Shown in pieces: positions 1 to 6,706 of a DNA stretch of 7,892 bases. The DNA comes from Thermotogaceae bacterium (GTDB taxonomy: Bacteria > Thermotogota > Thermotogae > B21-G9 > HyVt-16). Every line of letters starts with the position of its first letter. Within the stretch, counting starts at the first letter, position 1. The stretch covers positions 1-7,892 of the forward strand of contig DQYP01000166.1 of assembly GCA_011043375.1 (NCBI GenBank), given 5' to 3'. The notes under the pieces are model-generated. The model was not told the origin of the DNA. It did not search any database and saw nothing but the letters and a program-made list of their open reading frames with translations. The translations under genes and the position numbers were made by a program.

Positions 1-180
1 AATTTAGCGGGTATACCTGCCATAAATATCCCAATAGATTTTCATGGAAATCTTCCAATAGGTGTTCAAATCATGGGAAGGAGATTTGGAGATCCTGAGA
101 TATTGAAAGTCGCCAGAACAGTTGAGAAGAATCTGGACATACTTGATGAAACTGGTCATCTACCGGTACCCGAGCTTTGA
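1..180 (+). CDS. gatA: Glutamyl-tRNA(Gln)/aspartyl-tRNA(Asn) amidotransferase subunit A, C-terminal end (partial)
   Basis: The gene enters from the left edge; only the last 59 codons and the TGA stop are present, read in frame 1. The peptide begins NLAGIPAINIP and continues with LPIGVQIMGRRFGDPEIL, the C-terminal signature of the amidase family as seen in GatA. In the family, GatA hydrolyses glutamine and passes ammonia to GatB, which amidates Glu-tRNA(Gln) or Asp-tRNA(Asn) in the cytoplasm. The Ser-cisSer-Lys catalytic triad lies upstream of the window and cannot be checked. The stop is 13 bases before the gatB ATG, and this gatA-gatB order is common, which separates it from other amidases. 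A gatC gene is not visible here and could lie upstream or elsewhere. Confidence 0.93.
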   Translation, partial: NLAGIPAINIPIDFHGNLPIGVQIMGRRFGDPEILKVARTVEKNLDILDETGHLPVPEL

Positions 181-181
181 T

Positions 182-188
182 GGAGGTG
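182..188 (+). promoter_or_regulatory. Shine-Dalgarno site that fixes the gatB start at 194
   Basis: GGAGGTG lies 5 bases before ATG 194, just after the gatA stop. The open frame extends upstream to a TTG at 122, but that start would lie inside gatA and add 24 residues lacking the family's usual N-terminus. The ATG at 194 gives a protein beginning MISDKYGITIGLEIHAQL, as expected for GatB. Confidence 0.8.
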
Positions 189-193
189 TTCGA

Positions 194-1651
194 ATGATAA
201 GTGATAAATATGGAATAACAATAGGATTGGAAATACACGCTCAACTTTTAACTTCCACGAAGATATTTTGCTCTTGTTCTGCTGATGTGTTCGATATGGA
301 ACCCAACAGTTCCATATGTCCTGTGTGTACAGGGCAACCAGGAGCGCTTCCTGTATTGAATGAGGAAGTTGTGAAGAAGGCGGTTATGGCAGCTATCGCC
401 CTGAATTGCAAGATAAATAAGTATTCAAGATTCGATAGAAAAAATTATTTTTATCCGGATCTACCGAAGGGCTATCAGATAACCCAATATTTCTATCCGA
501 TAGCGGAAAATGGTTATTTGACTGTAAAGATTGGTGATGAAAGTAAGAAAATAAGAATTAGAAGATTGCATATAGAAGAAGATGCTGGTAAAATGCTTCA
601 CTCGGCAGACACAATAACAGAAGCAACCCATAGTTTGGTTGATTTAAACCGTTGTGGAATACCTTTGATAGAGATAGTAACCGAACCGGATATAGAGTCA
701 CCTTTGGAAGCACGATTGTTTATGGAAAAACTGCGGGATATTCTCAGGTACATTGACGTTTGTAGTGGAGATATGGAAAAAGGTGCTTTGAGATGCGATG
801 CGAATATATCCATATATAATAAAAATACATTGGAGAGAAGCCCCAGGGTTGAAGTTAAAAATATAAACTCATTCAAATTCGTTGAAAAAGCTTTGGAATA
901 TGAATTTGAAAGGATCAAATCTTTAATGGAAAAAGGTGAGAAGATTGAACAGGAAACGAGGGGTTGGGATTTCAACAGTAGAGGAACAGTGGCTATGCGA
1001 AGTAAAGAAGAAGAAAGCGATTATAGGTATTTTCCGGAACCCGATTTACCTCCTTTGATTGTAAACAATGAATATGTTGAACAATTGAAAAACTCATTGT
1101 CAGAGCTTCCAGACGAAAAAATCAAGAGATTCCAAAGAGAGTATAAAATATCGGAGTACGATGCAACTGTTCTCAGTTCATCTAAAAAATTGGCTGATTT
1201 TTTTGAGGAATGTGTGAAATTGTATAACAACTCAAAAAGGCTTAGTAACATGATAATAAATGATTTACTTTCATTGTTGAACGAATTCAATATTGAGATC
1301 GATGAGTCAAATATCAAGCCCGAAACGTTGGTGGATATTGCAAAAATGGTGGATAATTCCAAGATTTCAACGAATATTGCAAAGTCGGTTCTCGAAGAGG
1401 CATTCAAAACAGGAAAGAGTCCTACTGAGATAATAAAAGAAAAAGGCCTTGAACAAATAGACGATGAAGAATTTTTAAATAGCATTGTGGACAAGGTAAT
1501 ACGTTTGAATCCCAAAGCAGTTGAAGATTATAAAAAAGGTAAAAAAGGTGTTGTGGGCTTCTTGGTTGGGATGGTGATGAGGGAAACTCGAGGTAAAGCG
1601 AATCCCAAAGTTGTTTCTCGAATTATAGAAGATAAATTGAAAACTGAGTGA
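194..1651 (+). CDS. gatB: Aspartyl/glutamyl-tRNA(Asn/Gln) amidotransferase subunit B
   Basis: A complete 485-residue protein, the normal length for GatB. GatB binds the misacylated tRNA, activates its Glu or Asp side chain with ATP and receives ammonia from GatA, giving Gln-tRNA(Gln) or Asn-tRNA(Asn). Visible family signatures are GLEIHAQL (residues 11-18), CSC...CPVC (Cys26, 28, 42, 45, a probable zinc site present in many GatB proteins), RKNYFYPDLPKGYQI (82-96), HIEEDAGK (126-133), DLNRCGIPLIEIVTEPD from 150, and DYRYFPEPDLPP (276-287). The C-terminal YqeY-like domain ends in the typical ETRGKANPKVV. Nothing is missing or broken. The stop lies 14 bases before the preferred start of the next gene. 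Whether the enzyme serves Gln, Asn or both cannot be told from GatB; it depends on which tRNA synthetases the genome has. Confidence 0.98.
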   Translation: MISDKYGITIGLEIHAQLLTSTKIFCSCSADVFDMEPNSSICPVCTGQPGALPVLNEEVVKKAVMAAIALNCKINKYSRFDRKNYFYPDLPKGYQITQYFYPIAENGYLTVKIGDESKKIRIRRLHIEEDAGKMLHSADTITEATHSLVDLNRCGIPLIEIVTEPDIESPLEARLFMEKLRDILRYIDVCSGDMEKGALRCDANISIYNKNTLERSPRVEVKNINSFKFVEKALEYEFERIKSLMEKGEKIEQETRGWDFNSRGTVAMRSKEEESDYRYFPEPDLPPLIVNNEYVEQLKNSLSELPDEKIKRFQREYKISEYDATVLSSSKKLADFFEECVKLYNNSKRLSNMIINDLLSLLNEFNIEIDESNIKPETLVDIAKMVDNSKISTNIAKSVLEEAFKTGKSPTEIIKEKGLEQIDDEEFLNSIVDKVIRLNPKAVEDYKKGKKGVVGFLVGMVMRETRGKANPKVVSRIIEDKLKTE

Positions 1652-1665
1652 TAAGAGGGATCGAA

Positions 1666-2844
1666 ATGTCTACGGTAATACTCAAAAAAAAGATAAAATC
1701 ACGTATCTCGAATGGTCATCCATGGGTATATTCAAATGAGATAGAAGAGATTCTTGAAGAACCTTATGATGGTGAAATTGTTACCATTCTGAATAGCTCA
1801 CACCAGTTCGTTGGAAAAGGTTTTTTTAACTCCAATTCTATTATCAAAGTGAGACTGATTACCCGAAAGAATGAAACGATAGATAAAACTTTTTTTGAAA
1901 TGAGGTTGAAAGAGGCTTTAAAGAGAAGGTTCCACTATTCAAAGAGAGAAGCGTTCAGAGTATCACATGCCGAAGCTGATGGTTTACCTGGATTGGTAAT
2001 CGATAAGTATGGGGATTACCTTGTTTTTCAAACAAACAGTCTCGGAATGCACAAATTGATTCCCATTATAACAGATGTTGCCATCCGAATCTTTGAACCG
2101 AAGGGCATATTTTTGAAAAATGATTCACCAACGCTTGAAAAGGAAGGAATAGAAAAATTCAAGGGGTGGATATATGGCAAGGGTCCAGAAATAGTTGAGT
2201 TTGAAACACAAGACGGTTTGAAAATGTATGCAGATATTTCACAAGGACAGAAAACAGGTTTTTTCTTGGACCAAATTGAAAATTCCAAATTGTTATCCAA
2301 ATATTCATTTGGTAAGAGATGCTTGGATGTGTTTTCATACACTGGAAATTTTGCATTGCGGATGTTGAAAGGAGGAGCAATACAAGTTGATTTAGTAGAT
2401 ATTTCAAAGAGGGCCCTTGAGATTTCTGAAAAAGTTTTCAAGGAGAATGATCTACAAAATTTTTTCATGGTGGAATCAAATGCTTTTGATTTTTTGAAAC
2501 GATTAGACCGCAACGGTGAAAAATATGATTTGATTTCATTGGACCCGCCACCTTTTGCGCGATCACGATCAGCGATAGAAAATGCGTTCAAAGGTTACAA
2601 AGAAATAAATTTGAGAGCTATGAAATTGCTGAAAAGCCCAGGGATACTTGCAACTTCATCATGTTCACAATCAGTTATGAGAAGCGAATTTGAAAGAGTT
2701 CTGTATTCTGCTGCCATAGATACAAGAAAAAGAATAACAATTCTTCACAGAGGTGGACAACCCATAGACCATCCTGTAGTTATGAATATTCTCGAAAGTG
2801 ATTATTTGAAATTTTATATTTTGTTGGTGGAGGATCTGGAGTGA
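1666..2844 (+). CDS. RlmI-like class I SAM-dependent 23S rRNA (cytosine-C5) methyltransferase
   Basis: A 392-residue protein, close to E. coli RlmI (396). It has the same layout: an N-terminal PUA RNA-binding domain with HPWVYSNEI at 18-26, an EEHP-like linker with ADGLPGLVID (104-113) and GQKTGFFLDQ (194-203), then a Rossmann methyltransferase domain. In that domain LDVFSYTGN (220-228) is the SAM-binding motif I, DPPPF (293-297) is the motif IV substrate loop, and SSCSQ places the candidate catalytic Cys at 333. The family methylates C5 of a cytosine in 23S rRNA (m5C1962 in E. coli); the target here is inferred. I prefer ATG 1666, which follows AGAGGG (1654-1659) by 6 bases. An in-frame GTG at 1648 overlapping the gatB stop would add six residues and remains possible. 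The last four bases overlap the next gene. RlmK/RlmL-type or other RlmI relatives are less likely alternatives. Confidence 0.9.
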   Translation: MSTVILKKKIKSRISNGHPWVYSNEIEEILEEPYDGEIVTILNSSHQFVGKGFFNSNSIIKVRLITRKNETIDKTFFEMRLKEALKRRFHYSKREAFRVSHAEADGLPGLVIDKYGDYLVFQTNSLGMHKLIPIITDVAIRIFEPKGIFLKNDSPTLEKEGIEKFKGWIYGKGPEIVEFETQDGLKMYADISQGQKTGFFLDQIENSKLLSKYSFGKRCLDVFSYTGNFALRMLKGGAIQVDLVDISKRALEISEKVFKENDLQNFFMVESNAFDFLKRLDRNGEKYDLISLDPPPFARSRSAIENAFKGYKEINLRAMKLLKSPGILATSSCSQSVMRSEFERVLYSAAIDTRKRITILHRGGQPIDHPVVMNILESDYLKFYILLVEDLE

Positions 2845-4484
2845 AGGCACTGATAGTAGATGGTTATGTTGATGAACCTGCACTTTTAGGAGTTCCACCT
2901 TATTTATCACCGCATCCAAGGTATTGTTTTGGGGTTTTCAGATATTTTAATGTAGATACTGAGTACCTAACGATAGATCAGTTGAGAGAGAAGGAAAATT
3001 GGAAATTTTTGAATGAGTTCGATTATTTATTAATAATAGCCGGCTTGAGTGTACCTGGAAGATACCTTGGTGGAATCCCAATAAATTTGTATGAGATAAA
3101 TAAAATTTCGATCGAGGCTGATAAACCGATCAAAATGATTGCAGGACCAATAATCAAGGGATATTCACTCCATGGGGGTACTAAGGCTATAAAAACGAAT
3201 TTTAAGAAATTTGATCATGTCATTTCTGTGGATCCAGAAGTTTATATCTACGAGCTTCTCAGTGGTGAAAGAGTTGAAAATAGATATGAATTAATAAGAA
3301 AAATAACACCGTACAGTGGAGAAATCCTAAAGAAGCATCCTTATTTTCCTTATACAATGTGTGAATTGGAATTGTCGAGAGGTTGTGACAAAGAAGTTGC
3401 ATGTTCTTTTTGTACTGAACCGATGTTCTATGGAAGAGTTTCATCGCGGAAGGTTGAAGATATAGTAATGGAAGTAGAATACCTATATAAATCAGGTGCA
3501 AGATATTTTAGATTTGGTAGAGTGTCCAACATTTTAGCCTACGGATCTGATTTTAACAATTTAACACCAGAACCATTGAAGGTCCAAGAACTTTATAGTG
3601 GAGTTAAGGAAGCTGCACCTGATTTAAAAGTGCTGCATACTGATAACGCCAATCCGTGGTACTTGATGAGACATAAAAATGAGAGCGTAAAGATTCTTCA
3701 AACTATTGTTAAGTACAATACACCTGGAGATGTTCTATCTTTTGGTGTTGAGAGTTTTGATAAAACGGTTTTGAGACTAAACAAGAATGAGGAAAACCCC
3801 GAAGTTGTGATAGAAGCCATAAATATTGTGAATCAAATAGGTGGTAAAAGGTTGGATGGCGTTCCCAAGCTTTTACCAGGGATAAATTTATTGCTGGGCT
3901 TGCTTGGGGAAACTACAGGAACTTATGAAATTAACCTTCAATACCTGAGAAAAATATTGGATATGGGTTTATTGCTTCGGAGAATAAATATAAGGCAAAT
4001 AATGGCTTTTCCTGGGACAAAATATTACATGAAAACTAATGGTAAAATTAAATTGAACAGAAAGCTCTTTGAACGATTCAAAAATGATGTAAGAAAGAAT
4101 ATAGATTATGAAATGTTAAAAAAGGTTTTCCCTTTTGGTACTTTGCTAAAAGAGGTAATCGTTGAACAAAGAAAAGGGGATCTAAATTTTGGGAGACAAA
4201 TAGGAACCTATCCAATACTTGTAGTTTTCAGGGGTAATTACAATAGATTTGAACCATTGAATATAGTTGTGGTTAATCATGGTTATAAATCGGTAACTGG
4301 TATAGTTCATCCAAAAAGTATAAATACCGTGAGTTATAAAGAACTCATAGGTATAGAGGGGATAGGAAAGGCGAGGGCTGAAAAAATCATTTTAAACAGA
4401 CCTTTTGAAAATTGGGAAAAGATCTATGAAGTAATTGGGGATAACAAGGTTTATGACGAGTTGAAGCTAATTTTTACACTTTAA
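2841..4484 (+). CDS. Radical SAM protein with C-terminal helix-hairpin-helix (COG1031-like), function unknown
   Basis: A 547-residue protein starting at GTG 2841, whose GTGA overlaps the stop of the methyltransferase gene; GGAGG sits 7 bases upstream. The N-terminal ~150 residues look like a Rossmann-type domain (MKALIVDGYVDEPALLGVPP) and lack the DxHxxG cobalamin motif. The radical SAM domain follows: Cys182, Cys188 and Cys191 (SRGCDKEVACSFCTEP) form a CX5CX2C motif instead of the usual CX3CX2C, and FGVES (301-305) matches a conserved strand of the fold. Residues about 437-491 resemble a TRAM-type beta-barrel (GRQIGTYPILVVF...NIVVV). Residues about 499-532 hold an HhH element (ELIGIEGIGKARAEKI) followed by FENWEKIYEVIG. 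From memory, this architecture matches the archaeal-type COG1031 family, also found in Thermotogota. Substrate and reaction are unknown. The HhH and TRAM-like parts suggest a nucleic-acid substrate, which is inference. Confidence 0.88.
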   Translation: MKALIVDGYVDEPALLGVPPYLSPHPRYCFGVFRYFNVDTEYLTIDQLREKENWKFLNEFDYLLIIAGLSVPGRYLGGIPINLYEINKISIEADKPIKMIAGPIIKGYSLHGGTKAIKTNFKKFDHVISVDPEVYIYELLSGERVENRYELIRKITPYSGEILKKHPYFPYTMCELELSRGCDKEVACSFCTEPMFYGRVSSRKVEDIVMEVEYLYKSGARYFRFGRVSNILAYGSDFNNLTPEPLKVQELYSGVKEAAPDLKVLHTDNANPWYLMRHKNESVKILQTIVKYNTPGDVLSFGVESFDKTVLRLNKNEENPEVVIEAINIVNQIGGKRLDGVPKLLPGINLLLGLLGETTGTYEINLQYLRKILDMGLLLRRINIRQIMAFPGTKYYMKTNGKIKLNRKLFERFKNDVRKNIDYEMLKKVFPFGTLLKEVIVEQRKGDLNFGRQIGTYPILVVFRGNYNRFEPLNIVVVNHGYKSVTGIVHPKSINTVSYKELIGIEGIGKARAEKIILNRPFENWEKIYEVIGDNKVYDELKLIFTL

Positions 4485-4499
4485 AAGTGAGGAGAAAAT

Positions 4500-5282
4500 A
4501 TGTTCATTTTGAAAATGATCCTTGGAAATTTGATATTCATATTTGGATTCATTGCGTACGTTGTTTACGGTTATATTGTTATAATCAGGATGAGAATAAA
4601 GAGGAAAAAATACGGTGTGAAAAAAATGTTGGAATATGCTGCACCGAGAATAAAGAATTTTTCTATAAGAGCATTTAAATGGACATTTGTGGATGTAGAA
4701 GTTGAAGGTATGGAAAACATTCCCAAAGATTCGAATTTTTTAATTATAGCGAATCATCAAAGTTTGCTCGATATTCCATTGCTACTCGCTTATATAGATC
4801 CAACATTGGCTTTCATAGCCAAAAAGGAAGTTTCTAAAATTCCAATGATAGGTTCCTTTGTGAAGGAAATGGGAGGAGTTCTTTTAGATAGATCGGATAT
4901 CAAAAAAGCTGTTGCTGCCCTAATGGAGGTTATGAAAGGTTTGAGAGAAGGTAGAAGTTTTGTTCTGTTTCCTGAAGGAACAAGAAGTGCAGATGGTAAT
5001 CTGAGGGAATTTAGAAAAGGTAGTTTAAAGATAGCATTGAGAACCAAGGTTAAAATCTTACCAGTGGTTATAGATGGTACGATCAATGTTACACCAAAGG
5101 GTAGTATTTTTATAAGGCCAAATAAAGTAAAGTTGAAAATACTTGAACCACTCGATCCTAGTAAGTTTGAGAACGAAGAAAGTTTAAGAGGATTTCTTGA
5201 GAAAAGTTTCAAAGATCAGTTATTGTTGATGAGAGGAGGTGTTTATAATGAAAAAAGCAAGAATAAAAGCGCTTCTTGTTGA
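4500..5282 (+). CDS. plsC: 1-acyl-sn-glycerol-3-phosphate acyltransferase (PlsC family)
   Basis: A 260-residue protein of usual PlsC length. The family transfers an acyl group to the 2-position of lysophosphatidic acid, giving phosphatidic acid at the inner face of the membrane. A hydrophobic segment at about residues 2-27 (NLIFIFGFIAYVVYGYIVII) followed by RMRIKRKK is a membrane anchor with a positive cytoplasmic flank. The catalytic HX4D motif is NHQSLLD with His86 and Asp91. The glycerophosphate-binding block is FPEGTRS (157-163), and LPVVIDGT fits the last block. The ATG follows GTGAGGAG (4487-4494) by 5 bases and the previous gene ends 15 bases upstream. Its last 35 bases overlap the next gene in another frame, so the tail YNEKSKNKSASC may be shaped by that overlap. 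PlsC relatives can use other acyl acceptors, so the substrate is inferred. Confidence 0.93.
   Translation: MFILKMILGNLIFIFGFIAYVVYGYIVIIRMRIKRKKYGVKKMLEYAAPRIKNFSIRAFKWTFVDVEVEGMENIPKDSNFLIIANHQSLLDIPLLLAYIDPTLAFIAKKEVSKIPMIGSFVKEMGGVLLDRSDIKKAVAALMEVMKGLREGRSFVLFPEGTRSADGNLREFRKGSLKIALRTKVKILPVVIDGTINVTPKGSIFIRPNKVKLKILEPLDPSKFENEESLRGFLEKSFKDQLLLMRGGVYNEKSKNKSASC
5231..5241 (+). promoter_or_regulatory. Shine-Dalgarno site inside plsC for the DUF151 gene
   Basis: GAGAGGAGGTG lies within the last codons of plsC and ends 6 bases before ATG 5248. It is among the strongest ribosome-binding sequences in the window. It favours ATG 5248 over the in-frame GTG at 5239, because that GTG overlaps the site itself. 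Ribosomes finishing plsC would run over this site, which suggests translational coupling. Confidence 0.75.
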
Positions 5283-5784
5283 CAAAGAAAATAATTCTCC
5301 AGTAGTACTGGTTGAGATAGAAAATTCTACGAAGGTTATTCCAATATGGATAGGAGCATTTGAAGCATGGGCCATGGCCATGGCAATAGAAAATATCGAA
5401 TTTCCACGCCCTTTAACCCATGATCTTCTAGTAAACTGTATCGAAAGTCTTCATGGTAAATTTGAAAAGGTAGTTATTCATAGTATTAGGGACAATACCT
5501 ATTTTGCTTCACTATACGTTGTGGATAACGATGGAAACGAAATTGAAATAGATTCAAGGCCTTCGGATGCCATAGTTCTGTCTTTGAAAAGAGATATTCC
5601 TCTGTATGTGGCAAACAAGGTTATTTCAGAAAGTGGGATAGATTTGACAATCGAAGCCCCTTCAGAAAATGAGGAAGATAAAAGATTTCGGAATTTTGTT
5701 AAGCAATTGGACATTGAACAATTCAGAGAGATGATGAAACATAGAGAATCCAAGGGAAATGAACCTGATGATACGGAGGATTAG
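5248..5784 (+). CDS. DUF151 / bifunctional nuclease (BFN) family protein, TM0160-like
   Basis: A 178-residue protein. From memory it strongly resembles Thermotoga maritima TM0160, a structurally solved DUF151 member. Key conserved stretches are IPIWIG (31-36), IEFPRPLTHDLL (50-61), VIHSIRDNTYFASL (76-89) and IDSRPSDAI (101-109). The single DUF151 domain fills about residues 1-135 and is followed by a charged tail (RFRNFVKQLDIEQF, then KGNEPDDTED). The UVR domain attached to DUF151 in some bacteria is absent. Plant members have reported RNase and DNase activity, hence the family name; for bacterial members the biochemical role is unsettled. The start at ATG 5248 is set by the strong upstream Shine-Dalgarno sequence and gives an N-terminus like TM0160's. 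It overlaps plsC by 35 bases and ends 2 bases before the next gene. Probably cytoplasmic; no signal peptide or membrane segment is seen. Confidence 0.92.
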   Translation: MKKARIKALLVDKENNSPVVLVEIENSTKVIPIWIGAFEAWAMAMAIENIEFPRPLTHDLLVNCIESLHGKFEKVVIHSIRDNTYFASLYVVDNDGNEIEIDSRPSDAIVLSLKRDIPLYVANKVISESGIDLTIEAPSENEEDKRFRNFVKQLDIEQFREMMKHRESKGNEPDDTED

Positions 5785-5786
5785 AA

Positions 5787-6692
5787 ATGAATACTATTTT
5801 AAGGAGTTTCTTTGGGAAAATCTTGAAAGGGAAAGTGAGTAAGAATCTAAACAAGAAACTAAAAAGATTGAGGTTTCCCAGTCTTTCTTCGAAGAGGGAC
5901 TTGGTTGATAACGTAGGGGTTTTACAGTTGAAGTACCAAAAAGCGGAGGGATTGGATTTTGTCGATTTGATCTATTCGGTAATGAATCAAGCATATCAAA
6001 AGAATGTGAAGATCCTTTTTTTTCCTGGAGGACTCCAATACGTTTTTTTTCCTTCGTTTAAGGAGAATTCAAAATATGTGAAATACTTTACTGAAAATCA
6101 TTTCAACGATTTTGTGAGAGTATTTTCAAAAATGGCAGCTGGATTTGGAATCAATATTTTTACCGGGGAGTTTTATCTTTATGAGAATAACGAAATAGTC
6201 CGATGTGGAATGGTTATAGATAATTATGGAAAGGTTTCATATATCTATAAAAAGCCCAAAAGTAAGTTGGAAGTTCCTCCTACTTTTAGGTTTGGAAATT
6301 TGAATTTTGCTTTTTTGTCAACCGAAGAAATCTTGATGTATGAATTTTCGAAACTTTCTGTGATAAGGGGAGCCAATGTTTTGGTGAATTGCTCCATAGG
6401 AAATATCTCCCCGCACAGATACTTTGAATTTAGAGGTATATGGTCCAGATGTCAGCAATTCAAAGTTTGTGGAATAAATGCCACCATGGTTGGTGAAACG
6501 CCTTGGGGATATTCGAACCTTCCATCTGGATTATACGGACCGATCGAGTTTTTCAAAAAAGGGATTATAGCCACAGCTGAAAAATCCTCCGAAACTGAGC
6601 TCATAATTGGAAAATTTGGTCTTGAAGGGGTTAACATTCCTGTTTTGGAACAGAGCGGTTTAAACAAGCTCATGAAAACATTGAAACTATAA
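5787..6692 (+). CDS. Carbon-nitrogen hydrolase (nitrilase) fold protein, probably catalytically dead
   Basis: A 301-residue protein whose core, from NVGVLQLKY (42-50) on, follows the nitrilase-superfamily fold: a strand ending ILFFPGG (76-82), then IFTGEFYLYENNEIVRCGMVIDNYGKVSYIYKK, FGNLNFAFLSTEEIL (169-183), RGANVLVNCS, and a C-terminal IEFFKKGIIATA strand pair. Active members use a Glu-Lys-Cys triad. By motif alignment, Gly81 replaces the Glu of the usual FPE, Lys156 is kept, and Ser178/Thr179 stand where the Cys of ICYD belongs; Cys202 is nearby but in the wrong element. Residues 1-37 form an extra lead-in with 12 Lys/Arg and no Asp/Glu. The ATG follows GGAGGA (5775-5780) by 6 bases, 2 bases after the DUF151 stop. 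The frame is intact, so this looks like a maintained pseudoenzyme, not a decaying gene. Function unknown; the fold call is firm, inactivity is inference. Confidence 0.8.
   Translation: MNTILRSFFGKILKGKVSKNLNKKLKRLRFPSLSSKRDLVDNVGVLQLKYQKAEGLDFVDLIYSVMNQAYQKNVKILFFPGGLQYVFFPSFKENSKYVKYFTENHFNDFVRVFSKMAAGFGINIFTGEFYLYENNEIVRCGMVIDNYGKVSYIYKKPKSKLEVPPTFRFGNLNFAFLSTEEILMYEFSKLSVIRGANVLVNCSIGNISPHRYFEFRGIWSRCQQFKVCGINATMVGETPWGYSNLPSGLYGPIEFFKKGIIATAEKSSETELIIGKFGLEGVNIPVLEQSGLNKLMKTLKL
6016..6053 (+). repeat. Two T8 tracts, each in an identical 11-base TTTTTTTTCCT, 27 bases apart
   Basis: TTTTTTTTCCT occurs at 6016-6026 and again at 6043-6053, in the same codon phase, encoding the two FFP tripeptides of LFFPGG and VFFPS in the nitrilase-fold gene. 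They flank the position where the catalytic Glu should be. Such homopolymers are prone to polymerase slippage and to sequencing indels. The uninterrupted frame across the gene argues that the sequence as given is correct. Confidence 0.6.
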
Positions 6693-6706
6693 TAGGGAGT
6701 TGAACA

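Noticed and set aside
122..193. Upstream TTG start for gatB giving 24 extra residues
   Set aside because: It lies inside gatA, the added residues do not look like GatB, and ATG 194 has a well-placed Shine-Dalgarno sequence.
1021..1515. 164-codon open frame on the minus strand inside gatB (and similar minus-strand frames elsewhere)
   Set aside because: It lies wholly within a well-supported gene, is Ser/Phe/Leu-rich as expected for the antisense of purine-rich coding DNA, and has no family signature.
1684..1692. A AAA AAG slippery heptamer near the start of the methyltransferase gene, resembling the dnaX frameshift site
   Set aside because: The -1 frame meets a stop after about 16 codons, so no meaningful product results. 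It more likely reflects a Lys-rich, A-rich gene start.
4257..4289. Possible promoter (TTGAAT ... TATAAA) near the end of the radical SAM gene
   Set aside because: The spacing is about 21 bases, too long for a standard sigma-70-type promoter, and AT-rich coding DNA gives such matches by chance.
4487..4678. Open frame of 63 codons starting just before plsC
   Set aside because: It overlaps plsC in another frame, its GTG start is part of the plsC ribosome-binding site, and the composition is that of an out-of-frame shadow.
5371..5384. 14-base perfect palindrome GCCATGGCCATGGC in the DUF151 gene
   Set aside because: It is explained by alternating Ala/Met codons (the AWAMAMA stretch); TM0160 has a similar Ala-rich stretch there. 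Nothing suggests an operator.
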